Assembly: GCF_004138325.1 (NCBI RefSeq)
Contig: NZ_SBLB01000004.1
Location: 1-64,000 of the forward strand
Direction: 5' to 3'
DNA: 64,000 nucleotides
DNA from: Spirosoma sordidisoli
Lineage (GTDB): Bacteria; Bacteroidota; Bacteroidia; Cytophagales; Spirosomataceae
The notes under the pieces are model-generated. The model ran no database searches and was not told the DNA's origin. It was given only the letters and a program-made list of their open reading frames with translations. Shown piece after piece: positions 18,027 to 26,594 of the stretch; within the stretch, counting starts at the first letter, position 1, and every line of letters starts with the position of its first letter. The position numbers and the translations under genes are program-made.

Positions 18027-18125
18027 TTTATAGATATAATCGTGCAGCTCCCGGACAGAAAAGCGAAACTGACGCTTTTATCCTCACCAGACAAGCCGCT
18101 TGTTCAGTAATTTCAACGAAACGCA

Positions 18126-19031
18126 ATGACTGAAACAACGAATCAGACGCCGGCCGAACGAATCCTGATCACCGGAGCCAGTGGGAATGTCGGTTTGGAG
18201 ACCCTTCGCCTTCTGATGCTGCGTCCCGATCGGACCACGCGCGACGTGGTAGCGGGCGGGCGTAGTCGCGTCGACACGGAAACCGATACGGCTGTACAGC
18301 CCGACGGGTTTGTTCGCCTTGATTTTACCGACCCCGGTACGTTTGCGGCTGCTCTGGCCGGCGTTAGTCGCGTACTCCTTGTCAGGCCCCCTCAACTAGC
18401 TGATGTCGATCGGTATTTTGCCCCGTTTGTACAGGCCATGAAGCAGGCCGGCGTACGCCATGTGGTGTTTCTGTCGCTGCAGGGGGTTGAGAATAATCCG
18501 GTCACGCCCCACCACAAAATCGAGCGACTTATTGTAGAGGCTGGTCTACCTTTTACCTTTCTGCGACCCAGCTTTTTTATGCAGAACCTGAGCACTACCC
18601 ATCGTGACGAGATCAAGGACCGCCACGAGATTTTCATACCGGCCGGTCGGGGGCGTACCAGTTTTGTGGACGTGCGGGATATTGCCGCCGTGGCGGAGCT
18701 GGTGCTGACGAACCCGACCCAGGCCTACCAAAACAGGGGTTATGAGCTCACCGGCTCCGAAGCGCTGACTTATGATGAAATAGCCGGGATATTGAGCCGG
18801 GTAGTAGGGCACAGAATCACCTATCGCAACCCGTCGATTATCCGGTTTATCTGGCAAAAGTGGAGGAGAGAGAAGAACCCGCTGGGCTTTACGCTCGTGA
18901 TGACGGCGCTCTATACGGTTTCGAAACTGGGCAAGGCAGCGCGGCTTACCGAAGAAACGGCCCAGTTGCTGGGTCGCCCTCCCATCACGTTCAGGCAGTT
19001 TGCCGACGCCTATCGGTCGGTCTGGCTCTGA
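18126..19031 (+). CDS. NmrA-like NAD(P)-binding oxidoreductase (atypical SDR)
   Basis: A 301-residue Rossmann protein with the dinucleotide-binding motif ILITGASGNVG (residues 13-23). Conserved NmrA/azoreductase-like segments follow: VRHVVFLSLQGVENN, the H-x-x-IE helix HHKIERLIVEAGLPFTFLRP and FVDVRDIAAVAELVL. It lacks a standard YxxxK pair, as expected for NmrA-like proteins. Substrate and reaction are unknown. It converges on the outer-membrane protein gene with only 5 bp between stop codons. Confidence 0.87.
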   Translation: MTETTNQTPAERILITGASGNVGLETLRLLMLRPDRTTRDVVAGGRSRVDTETDTAVQPDGFVRLDFTDPGTFAAALAGVSRVLLVRPPQLADVDRYFAPFVQAMKQAGVRHVVFLSLQGVENNPVTPHHKIERLIVEAGLPFTFLRPSFFMQNLSTTHRDEIKDRHEIFIPAGRGRTSFVDVRDIAAVAELVLTNPTQAYQNRGYELTGSEALTYDEIAGILSRVVGHRITYRNPSIIRFIWQKWRREKNPLGFTLVMTALYTVSKLGKAARLTEETAQLLGRPPITFRQFADAYRSVWL

Positions 19032-19036
19032 TACGT

Positions 19037-19903
19037 TCAGCGAATTCGTGGCTTGCCCTGTACATCGAGCACGTCGGGTACCGTGCGCCGGATAGCGAGC
19101 GTGTACCGCAGGGTAAGGCCGTAGTTCATACCGGATCCCCGGCTGATCAGCTGAGCCTCCTGAGGAGCCGACTGGTTAACCGTATAACGAACATCCGTTG
19201 TCAGGGCCGGATTTAAACCCCAGCGTTTGCGAACCGAAAAACCCAGGTCCAGGCTGTTGCTGAGCCGAACGTTATACTCGGCCCCCAGTTCGGCAACGGC
19301 GGTTGGGCGGCTGGCGGCATTGGTATTGCTAACCAGGCGCAGGGTGTCGGGCGTTTCGCTGCGGCCCCGGTACCGGTATCCCAACAACGAAAAACGGCCT
19401 TCCTGCTGGCCACTGTTAGGCAGCACCCAGATTCCTCCGCTCAGCCAGAAGCCAGAACGAAGCCAGGGGCCGCTGGTTGACAGCACGCGCCGTTTGCCGC
19501 GCAGCATAAAGGCGTCACCAATGGTCTGATAACGAAAGTTGATCGGGTAAGATGCGTTGCTGATCGATACCTGCGTCTGAATAGGCATGCGGGCGTAGCC
19601 AGCTTCAACAGCCCAGCGCTCCCGATGCGACCAGCCAATAGCTCCGCCCATGCCAGCCCGGATAATGCGATCACTTTCGATCAGGCCACCAAACGAATTA
19701 TCGAGTTGAGCGCGGTTGGTTGTCAGAAACCCGTCGAGGGCGACGTACCAGCGGTCACGCACCGTTGGGCCGCCGTATTTCAGCAGAAGCCGGTCATACT
19801 GATGAACGCGATCCGGCAACCGGTAGTAATCCGTAATGCCCTGGCTGTAGGCGGGTAATACGGCCAGACCGAACAGTATATACATTAAGTAGCGTTTCAT
19901 CAT
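19037..19903 (-). CDS. Hypothetical outer-membrane beta-barrel protein
   Basis: From the ATG at 19903 the product has 288 residues: a signal peptide (MMKRYLMYILFGLAVLPAYSQ, about 1-21) and a body of alternating aromatic/polar strands (for example RDRWYVALDGFL, WAVEAGYARMP, GSGMNYGLTLRYTLAIR), consistent with a small outer-membrane barrel. No family is recognised. The frame is open eight codons upstream to a TTG, but the ATG pair at 19903/19900 gives the better signal peptide. Confidence 0.75.
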   Translation of the reverse strand: MMKRYLMYILFGLAVLPAYSQGITDYYRLPDRVHQYDRLLLKYGGPTVRDRWYVALDGFLTTNRAQLDNSFGGLIESDRIIRAGMGGAIGWSHRERWAVEAGYARMPIQTQVSISNASYPINFRYQTIGDAFMLRGKRRVLSTSGPWLRSGFWLSGGIWVLPNSGQQEGRFSLLGYRYRGRSETPDTLRLVSNTNAASRPTAVAELGAEYNVRLSNSLDLGFSVRKRWGLNPALTTDVRYTVNQSAPQEAQLISRGSGMNYGLTLRYTLAIRRTVPDVLDVQGKPRIR

Positions 19904-20046
19904 GCGGTTGTGGTTAGCGTTTCGCAAAGTAACACGATAAAGGATTGTTTGTTAACTATTTACGCTACTTTTTATGCATATGTCGCAAAAAAAGCTACCT
20001 ATTTATCCACTGCTCAGTTTTTCAAGCAATTTCCCCCCTAAACGTA

Positions 20047-20078
20047 GCGAACCCCGCTCGTTTCGGAACGGGGTTCGC
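20047..20078 (-). terminator. Terminator of the DUF2911 gene
   Basis: Perfect 10-bp arms GCGAACCCCG (20047-20056) and CGGGGTTCGC (20069-20078) lie 42 bp beyond the DUF2911 stop codon on the minus strand. Confidence 0.65.
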
Positions 20079-20119
20079 TTGAGTAGTTTCTACGGAATTA
20101 TCACCCCGTCGGCCACGGC

Positions 20120-20653
20120 TTAACTACCGTGTTTCATGACCGGTACCGATACGGTTACGTTGTCCCAGGCAATTGTAATGCTGCTATTAGAAGGCGTAAT
20201 GGTTAGCTTCTCGATGGGCGTCTTGGTGGACGACACCGGCACTTTTACCGAAGCGACATCAGTGGCTTTGGTCTTTTCGTATTCGTAAGCGCCCCACTGA
20301 CCCAGCGTGCTGTTCAGGATAACGCTCCACTCTTTTTCGCCCGGAATGGTAAACAGGGTGTACGTGCCCGCCTTCACCATTTTACCGCCAAACATGACAT
20401 CGTTTTTGAACGTCACCTCCGTGGCATTGTTAGCGCCCGTGCGCCATACTTTGCCGTATTTTTCCAGGCTGTTCGAGCCGTCTGCGCCGAAGATTACCCG
20501 ACCCTTTTTAGAAGGCTGGCCATATACAACGGTAATGTTTTTGTCCGGACTTTCAGCCGTTATTTTGGGGCTTGCGGGTGGTTTTTTATCCTGCGCCTGG
20601 ACCTGAAAAACGGCGGCAAACAGAAGCGCGCAGGCAACAATTAAATTTTTCAT
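20120..20653 (-). CDS. DUF2911 family exported protein
   Basis: From the ATG at 20653 the product has 177 residues: a signal peptide (about 1-20, ending VQAQ) and one DUF2911 domain. The domain has VVYGQPSKKGRVIFG, YGKVWRTGANNATEVTF, AGTYTLFTIPGEKEWSVILN and LTITPSNSSITIAWDNVTVSVPV. The family is common in Bacteroidota and has no assigned function. An alternative ATG three codons upstream (20662) is possible. It is divergent from the acyl-CoA dehydrogenase gene. Confidence 0.87.
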   Translation of the reverse strand: MKNLIVACALLFAAVFQVQAQDKKPPASPKITAESPDKNITVVYGQPSKKGRVIFGADGSNSLEKYGKVWRTGANNATEVTFKNDVMFGGKMVKAGTYTLFTIPGEKEWSVILNSTLGQWGAYEYEKTKATDVASVKVPVSSTKTPIEKLTITPSNSSITIAWDNVTVSVPVMKHGS

Positions 20654-20804
20654 GTGTGACATGTTGGTTGGTTTAATGTACTGCAATGTAAACTGCACAA
20701 AGTAAACGATAGTTTTTGGGCATCGGTATGAGGATTACCGCAAAACTTGGTATTTTTACCCCATAAACAGTATGCACGCATACCAATTTCAACTCTCTTT
20801 TGGC

Positions 20805-22610
20805 ATGGCAACTACTTATTTCAGCAAACGTAACCTGCATTTTTTGCTCCATGAGGTCTTCAACGCTGACGAGTTAACTCAATACGAGTATTTCAGTGCG
20901 CACGATCGTGAAACATTCAATCTCGTTATCGACTCGGCCACCTATATTGCCGATACCCTGATGTACCCCTACCTGAAAGAGGTAGATCAGAACCAGCCTG
21001 AGCTGAAGAACGGGCAGGTAACCGTTCACCCAAAGGTAAAAGAGTTCATGCATGCTATGGGCGAGGCAGGGCTGATCGGCGCTGGTTTCTCCTTCGAACA
21101 GGGCGGTCAGCAGTTGCCACAGATGATCAGCTCGCTGGTAGGATTCATCCTGATGGCTGCCAACAACGGCATGATGTACTCCGGATTGACCTCGGGAGCC
21201 GCTCACCTGATTACGTCGTTTGGCTCGCCGGCACTGAACGAGTTCTACGTTCCCCAGATGCTGGCCGGCAAATGGCAGGGTACTATGGCACTAACCGAAC
21301 CCCAGGCCGGTTCATCGCTGTCCGATGTGACGACTTCGGCCACCCCACAGCCCGACGGTACGTACAAGATCAAGGGACAAAAGGTGTTTATATCGGCTGG
21401 CGACCACGATGCCGCCGAAAATATCATCCATCTGATGCTGGCCCGCATCGACGGTGCGCCCAAGGGGACGAAGGGCATCTCCCTGTTTGTAGTTCCGAAG
21501 TACCGCCCCGACGAGACCGGCGCTTTCGTCGATAACGATGTGCAGTCAACGGGGGTTTACCATAAGATGGGGCAGAAAGGCGTACCGGCCATGCACCTTA
21601 CCATGGGCTCTAACGACAACACCCTGGGGTACCTGGTTGGCGAGCCGCATCAGGGACTGCCTTATATGTTCCAGATGATGAACGAAGCCCGTATCGGCGT
21701 TGGCATGACAGCAGCGGCTATTGCAACGGCGGCTTATTACGCAGCCCTCCAGTACGCCAAAGAACGTCCGCAAAGCCGTCGGCTGAACGAAAAAAACCGG
21801 CTCGACGCACCCCAGACCCCTATCATCAACCACCCAGACGTACGCCGGATGCTGCTTTTCCAGAAGTCGGTAACCGAAGGGTCGTTGTCGCTGCTGCTCG
21901 AAGCAGCCCGGCTCTATGACATCAGCCGGGTGGCCGAAGGCGAAGAAAAGGAAAATGCGTTCCTGCTGCTCGATCTGCTCATGCCGGTCGCCAAATCCTT
22001 TCCGTCCGAGATGGGCGTGCAGTCGGTTAGCCAAAGCTTGCAGACCTTTGGCGGGTACGGATTCACAGAAGATTTCCCGGTAGAGCAACTGTACCGCGAT
22101 ATCCGCATTACACCCATCTACGAAGGAACAACGGGTATTCAGGCGCAGGATTTGCTGGGTCGTAAAATGACCATGAAGGGGGGAAAGGCTCCGCAGTTGC
22201 TCTTCGCCGAGATCAGCAAGGTTATTGCCGACGCCAGCCTGTTCGATGACCTAAAGCCCTACGGCGACCAACTCGCCGGTGAGCTGAAACGGACGCAGGA
22301 TGTTTTCGTGAGCCTGATGCCCCACGCCATGAAAGGCGATACCGAACGCTACCTGGCCGATGCTACCCTGTTTCTGGAGTTATTCGGCATTGTAGTAGTA
22401 GCCTGGCAGTGGCTCAAGCAGGCCGTAGTGGCCAGACAGGCTCTGCTTACCAAGAATCCGGAGGGCGACGATCTGGCTTTTTACGAAGGCAAGATTCATA
22501 CGATGAAATTCTATTTCCATTACGAGGTTCCCAAAACGCTGGGACTGGCGCAGCGACTCAAAGACCCCGAAGTCTTAACGATCGTTTCGGAGAAAGAACT
22601 GGCGCTGTAA
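20805..22610 (+). CDS. Acyl-CoA dehydrogenase
   Basis: A FAD-dependent enzyme introducing the trans-2 double bond in acyl-CoA. At 601 residues it belongs to the long form with an extended N-terminus and a C-terminal helical extension. Visible signatures are TMALTEPQAGSSLSDVTTSA (FAD/substrate region), KIKGQKVFISAGDHD, MNEARIGVGMTAAAIA and QTFGGYGFTEDFPVEQLYRDIRI. The likely catalytic Glu is in PIYEGTTGIQAQDLLGRKM. The ATG at 20805 gives the family-like start MATTYFSKRN; an upstream ATG at 20772 is less likely. It stands alone, followed by a terminator. Confidence 0.93.
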   Translation: MATTYFSKRNLHFLLHEVFNADELTQYEYFSAHDRETFNLVIDSATYIADTLMYPYLKEVDQNQPELKNGQVTVHPKVKEFMHAMGEAGLIGAGFSFEQGGQQLPQMISSLVGFILMAANNGMMYSGLTSGAAHLITSFGSPALNEFYVPQMLAGKWQGTMALTEPQAGSSLSDVTTSATPQPDGTYKIKGQKVFISAGDHDAAENIIHLMLARIDGAPKGTKGISLFVVPKYRPDETGAFVDNDVQSTGVYHKMGQKGVPAMHLTMGSNDNTLGYLVGEPHQGLPYMFQMMNEARIGVGMTAAAIATAAYYAALQYAKERPQSRRLNEKNRLDAPQTPIINHPDVRRMLLFQKSVTEGSLSLLLEAARLYDISRVAEGEEKENAFLLLDLLMPVAKSFPSEMGVQSVSQSLQTFGGYGFTEDFPVEQLYRDIRITPIYEGTTGIQAQDLLGRKMTMKGGKAPQLLFAEISKVIADASLFDDLKPYGDQLAGELKRTQDVFVSLMPHAMKGDTERYLADATLFLELFGIVVVAWQWLKQAVVARQALLTKNPEGDDLAFYEGKIHTMKFYFHYEVPKTLGLAQRLKDPEVLTIVSEKELAL

Positions 22611-22746
22611 CGCGCAATCGTCAGCCATACCTCTTCGGCCAGTCTGAAATAGGTCACCTCTGTTTTTAGCTGGATTTAGCTGTAAGTCACGCCCCTTTGT
22701 ACAGCCGCTGAATGGTCCATCAGCAGGGCGTATCGACCGACTAATA

Positions 22747-22782
22747 TGCCAAAAGAACCTGTAGGTAAGGGTTCTTTTGGCA
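22747..22782 (+). terminator. Intrinsic terminator after the acyl-CoA dehydrogenase gene
   Basis: Perfect 13-bp arms TGCCAAAAGAACC (22747-22759) and GGTTCTTTTGGCA (22770-22782) are followed by TTTTCAG. They lie about 140 bp after the stop codon. The rest of the 290-bp gap holds no recognisable gene. Confidence 0.75.
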
Positions 22783-22867
22783 TTTTCAGAGCTGTCTGAT
22801 TGACTCTTTTTAGGTGTCAATCATTTATTACGTTAGCAATCAGGCTGTCCACTCCTGAATTAAATGC

Positions 22868-22875
22868 TACCTTTG
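22868..22875 (+). promoter_or_regulatory. Promoter of the yheT-TA-ser operon
   Basis: TACCTTTG matches the strongest -7 form in the window (same as the rRNA promoters) and lies 26 bp before the yheT ATG. The -33 region has CTGTCC about 19 bases upstream, a weak match. All downstream genes to serC are on the same strand with small gaps, so this may drive the whole set. Confidence 0.6.
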
Positions 22876-22900
22876 CGGCTTCAATCACCCGCGTTTGCCA

Positions 22901-23890
22901 ATGCCGCTGATTGCCCAGTCGAGTTATGTACCGCCCGCACGTCTGTGGAGTGGTCACCTGCAAACCATCATTCCCTCGCTGTTCCGCAAGGTCACGGTCC
23001 CTTACGTCCGTGAGCGGATCGATACCCCGGATCAGGACTTTCTGGATTTGGACTGGGCCTTCGCTACGAACAGACCGCAATCCGACTTGCTGCCTCCGCT
23101 GGTACTTCTTTCGCACGGCCTGGAAGGCAGCTCGTCAAGTCAGTATCTGGCGGGTATGGTGCAGCACCTGACCCGAAACGGGTTCGACTGCCTGGCCTGG
23201 CATTACCGCTCCTGTAGTGGTGAGCTGAACCGGCAGCAGCGGTTCTACCATATCGGCGAAACCACCGACCTGCATTTTGTACTCAACTACGCCACCGCAA
23301 AAGGATACGCTGCGATTCATCTGATGGGTTTCAGCGCGGGGGGGAGCGTGACATTAAAATACCTCGGCGAACAAAGCAGAGCGCTGAATCCGGTTGTGCA
23401 GCGAGCTGTCGTTTTCTCGGTTCCGCTCGACCTGATGGGATCAGCCCGGCGGCTCGAACAATGGGACAGCCGGGTCTATAACTACCGGTTCAACCGAACC
23501 CTCAAACGAAAAGTATTGCAAAAAGCCGCGCTGATGCCGGGCGTTTTTCCGACCGATGCCGTTATCAGATCCCGCAGTGTACGGGAGTTTGATAATTTGT
23601 TTACGGCTCCGCAGAATGGCTTTCGCGACGTAACCGACTATTATACCCGCAGCAGTTCACTTCAGTACGTGCCGGCTATCTGCATTCCGACGCTGATTGT
23701 GAACGCAAAGAACGACCCGTTTCTATCGCCCGAGTGCTTCCCCGAAGCCCTGGCGCGGGAACTACCTACCGTCTGGATGGAGTTCCCGGAAGCAGGGGGC
23801 CACTGCGGGTTTCCACCCCGGCAGGGCGGCATTAACGGTACGTACTGGTCCGAAAAGCGGACCGTGGCGTTTTTACAGGATTCTGACTAG
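22901..23890 (+). CDS. YheT-family alpha/beta hydrolase
   Basis: A 329-residue alpha/beta-hydrolase of the YheT/ABHD1-3 family. It starts with the family pattern (PPARLWSGHLQTIIPSLFRK) and has LVLLSHGLEGSSSSQYL (oxyanion region) and the nucleophile elbow GFSAGGS. The acid is likely in VNAKNDPFLSPE and the His in GGHCGFPP. Substrates are esters or lipids; the exact one is unknown. The frame begins with a TTG two codons upstream of the ATG at 22901, which is preferred. It is the first gene of the operon. Confidence 0.9.
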   Translation: MPLIAQSSYVPPARLWSGHLQTIIPSLFRKVTVPYVRERIDTPDQDFLDLDWAFATNRPQSDLLPPLVLLSHGLEGSSSSQYLAGMVQHLTRNGFDCLAWHYRSCSGELNRQQRFYHIGETTDLHFVLNYATAKGYAAIHLMGFSAGGSVTLKYLGEQSRALNPVVQRAVVFSVPLDLMGSARRLEQWDSRVYNYRFNRTLKRKVLQKAALMPGVFPTDAVIRSRSVREFDNLFTAPQNGFRDVTDYYTRSSSLQYVPAICIPTLIVNAKNDPFLSPECFPEALARELPTVWMEFPEAGGHCGFPPRQGGINGTYWSEKRTVAFLQDSD

Positions 23891-23897
23891 CAAAACC

Positions 23898-24185
23898 ATG
23901 GACGCACAACACATCAAGCAAGTGCTGAAAACCCACAAAGAGCGGCTATTCACGACGTATCCTCTAACGTCAATAGCCCTGTTCGGTTCGTATGCCGATG
24001 GAACAGCTTCTGAAGAAAGTGATATCGATATCATGGTCGAGTTTAGCAGACCTGTTGGTTTTGAATTTATCGACTTAACGATCGAGCTGGAAAATCTCCT
24101 CCACAAAAAGATAGACATCGTTACCCGGAAAGCGGTGAAGCCCTCGCTCATGTCGTATATACAACCGCAATTGCAGTATGTCTAA
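23898..24185 (+). CDS. mntA: MNT-type nucleotidyltransferase antitoxin
   Basis: A 95-residue minimal nucleotidyltransferase with the catalytic GSYADG...SDIDIMVE motif (Gly30-Ser31, Asp42 and Asp44) and a third acidic position in KKIDIV (Asp73). In HepT/MntA systems this protein neutralises the HEPN RNase, in studied cases by AMPylating it. It starts 7 bp after the yheT stop and overlaps hepT by 8 bp. The intact active site suggests a working enzyme. Confidence 0.88.
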   Translation: MDAQHIKQVLKTHKERLFTTYPLTSIALFGSYADGTASEESDIDIMVEFSRPVGFEFIDLTIELENLLHKKIDIVTRKAVKPSLMSYIQPQLQYV

Positions 24186-24549
24186 ACGATCTGTTCGTTA
24201 CTTGTTATACGATATGCTTGATGCGATTGAGGCAATCCGATCGTTTATAGATGGCTATTCATTCGAGCAGTTCGTCGACGACAGAAAAACACATGATGCT
24301 GTTATTAGAAATGTACAAGTGTTGGGAGAAGCAGCGAACCGGGTTCCTGTAGACTTTCGGGAAACACATCCGCAAATAGAATGGCTGAAGATTATCCGTT
24401 CACGACACATTCTTGTTCACGACTATTTCGGAGTCGATTACGAAATAGTATGGCGCATCGTCATTACGCATTTACCGCCCCTGCAATTGGCTATTGAAGC
24501 CATCTTCACGAATGAGTTTCCAGATGATCTGGAAAATGAACCTGCATAG
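24178..24549 (+). CDS. hepT: HEPN-domain RNase toxin (DUF86)
   Basis: A 123-residue all-helical HEPN protein of the HepT/DUF86 family. The active-site motif is present as R76-X4-H81-X-Y83 (in SRHILVHDYFG), the last tyrosine being the residue AMPylated in studied homologues. An upstream VQVLGEAANRV helix is typical of the family. It forms a toxin-antitoxin pair with mntA (8-bp overlap). Its stop codon is 3 bp before the serBA start, so it is embedded in a biosynthetic operon. Confidence 0.88.
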   Translation: MSKRSVRYLLYDMLDAIEAIRSFIDGYSFEQFVDDRKTHDAVIRNVQVLGEAANRVPVDFRETHPQIEWLKIIRSRHILVHDYFGVDYEIVWRIVITHLPPLQLAIEAIFTNEFPDDLENEPA

Positions 24550-24552
24550 ACC

Positions 24553-26487
24553 ATGCTCACCAAAGACCCCAGCGTTGACCGCACGGCCGGCCTGCCCGCC
24601 GAACAGACGTATTACATCATCGATTTCGACAGCACCTTCACCAAGGTAGAGGCTCTGGACGTACTGGGCGAGATATCGCTCATTGGCCGTCCCGACCGCG
24701 ATGATGTGCTGGCCCAGATCCAGGCCATTACCGACCGGGGGATGTCCGGCGAAATTTCTTTCACCGAATCGCTCGAGCTGCGCCTGAAGCTTCTTCACGC
24801 CCACCGCGATCATCTGCCGGCCCTGGTCGAAACGCTCATGGGCAAGATTTCGGATTCGTTTCAGCGCAACGCCCCTTTCCTGACCGAACATGCCGAGCAT
24901 ATTTATATCGTCTCGAACGGATTCCGGGAGTTCATTGTCCCCATCGTAACGTCGCTTGGCGTACGAGCCGAACATGTTTTTGCCAATACCTTCGTGTTCG
25001 GCGAAACCGGCGAGATTATCGGTTTCGATCCGGAAAACCCGCTGTCGGCCAACGGCGGCAAATCGCAGGTGATCCGGCAGCTCAACCTCGACGGCGAAGT
25101 GTACGTCATCGGCGACGGCTATACCGATTATGAGATCAAGGCATCGGGGCTGGCCAACCGGTTCTACGCTTTCACGGAGAATGTTATGCGGCCGCGCGTT
25201 GTGGAGAAAGCCGACCACATTGCCCCGTCGCTCGACGAATTTCTGTACCACAATCACCTCAGCCGGAGCCAGTCGTACCCCAAGAGCCGGATCAAGGTTC
25301 TGCTGCTGGAAAACGTTCACCCGGTGGCGGTTCAACTGTTCGAGGAAGAAGGTTTCAACGTCGAGATTCACAAAGGCGCGCTGGACGAAGATGAACTGAT
25401 CGAGGCCATCCGCGATGTGTCGATCCTGGGTATCCGTTCCAAGACCATGGTTACACGCCGGGTTCTGGAGCACGCCAACAAGCTGATGACCGTTGGCGCG
25501 TTCTGCATCGGTACCAACCAGATCGATCTCGATGCCTGCACCGAAAAAGGCATTGCCGTCTTCAACGCACCCTATAGCAACACCCGCTCGGTAGTAGAGC
25601 TGGCCATCGGCGAAATCATTATGCTGATCCGGGGTATCGTGCCCAAGAGCAACGCCATGCACCAGGGCGTCTGGGACAAGTCGGCCAAGAACAGTTTTGA
25701 AGTACGGGGTAAAAAACTCGGACTGGTTGGCTACGGCAACATTGGTACGCAGCTATCGGTCGTGGCCGAAGCGCTGGGTATGGAAGTGTATTTCTACGAT
25801 GCCGTTGACAAGCTGGCGCTGGGTAATGCCCGCAAATGCAAATCGCTGGACGAGCTGCTGGCCATTGCCGACATCATCAGCCTGCATACCGACGGCCGCA
25901 AGGAAAACAAGAACCTGATCAGCTACCGGGAGTTTGCGCTGATGAAAACCGGGGTTATTTTCCTGAACCTGTCGCGCGGCCACATCGTCGATATTCCGGC
26001 CCTGGTCGATGCCATCGAGCGCGGCAAAGTGGTTGGCGCAGGCCTCGACGTATTTCCGCAGGAACCTAAAACCAACAACGAAGAGTTCGTCAACGCTCTG
26101 CGCGGTCTGCCCAACGTAATCCTGTCGCCCCACGTTGGCGGCAGCACGGAAGAAGCTCAGGCCAATATTGGCAGCTTTGTACCGGGCAAACTGCTCGAAT
26201 ACATCAACAACGGCAGCACCTACGGCAGCGTCAACTTTCCCGAACTGCAGCTGCCGCTGCTGAAGGGCGCTCACCGGCTGCTGCATATTCACGCGAACGT
26301 ACCGGGTATTCTGGCCAAAATGAACACCATTTTTGCCAAGTACCACATCAACATTCACGGCCAGTATCTGAAGACCAACGAGCAGATCGGCTATGTGATT
26401 ACCGACGTAGCCAAAGAGTATGCCGACGACGTGGTACAGGAATTGAAAGGGATCGACAACACCATCAAGTTCAGACTTTTATATTAG
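24553..26487 (+). CDS. Phosphoserine phosphatase-phosphoglycerate dehydrogenase fusion
   Basis: A 644-residue bifunctional enzyme joining the first and last steps of serine synthesis. Residues ~20-235 are a HAD-family SerB domain with all motifs: DFDST (24-28), SNGF (121-124), Lys170 and GDGYTDYE (187-194). Residues ~245-560 are SerA: Rossmann GYGNIG (393-398), catalytic Arg in SRGHIVD (475), Glu in FPQEP (504) and His in SPHVGG (527). Residues ~575-644 form an ACT domain (HIHANVPGILAKMN), which in SerA binds serine for feedback control. It starts 3 bp after hepT; serC follows, separated by a 107-bp inverted-repeat spacer. Confidence 0.94.
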   Translation: MLTKDPSVDRTAGLPAEQTYYIIDFDSTFTKVEALDVLGEISLIGRPDRDDVLAQIQAITDRGMSGEISFTESLELRLKLLHAHRDHLPALVETLMGKISDSFQRNAPFLTEHAEHIYIVSNGFREFIVPIVTSLGVRAEHVFANTFVFGETGEIIGFDPENPLSANGGKSQVIRQLNLDGEVYVIGDGYTDYEIKASGLANRFYAFTENVMRPRVVEKADHIAPSLDEFLYHNHLSRSQSYPKSRIKVLLLENVHPVAVQLFEEEGFNVEIHKGALDEDELIEAIRDVSILGIRSKTMVTRRVLEHANKLMTVGAFCIGTNQIDLDACTEKGIAVFNAPYSNTRSVVELAIGEIIMLIRGIVPKSNAMHQGVWDKSAKNSFEVRGKKLGLVGYGNIGTQLSVVAEALGMEVYFYDAVDKLALGNARKCKSLDELLAIADIISLHTDGRKENKNLISYREFALMKTGVIFLNLSRGHIVDIPALVDAIERGKVVGAGLDVFPQEPKTNNEEFVNALRGLPNVILSPHVGGSTEEAQANIGSFVPGKLLEYINNGSTYGSVNFPELQLPLLKGAHRLLHIHANVPGILAKMNTIFAKYHINIHGQYLKTNEQIGYVITDVAKEYADDVVQELKGIDNTIKFRLLY

Positions 26488-26497
26488 TTAATGAGTG

Positions 26498-26584
26498 ATT
26501 GAGTGGATTAGTGATTGGGCAAACTGGTTCGGATAAACTACTTTTTTTGACTCGCTCATTCACTCAATCACTAATTCACTCAAT
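26498..26584. repeat. Intra-operon inverted repeat between serBA and serC
   Basis: Arms of 20 bases (26498-26517 and 26565-26584) pair with one mismatch around a 47-base loop. Each arm is built from short degenerate units (GAGTGATTGA-like). This occupies nearly the whole spacer; the serC ATG follows 10 bases later. Similar simple-unit inverted repeats occur between sufC-sufD and sufD-sufS. The function could be mRNA stability or attenuation; this is inference. Confidence 0.65.
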
Positions 26585-26594
26585 CTCTGCTCTC

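Noticed and set aside
24472..25662. 396-codon minus-strand frame opposite serBA
   Set aside because: The sense frame has full enzyme motifs; the antisense translation has none and follows codon periodicity of the sense gene.
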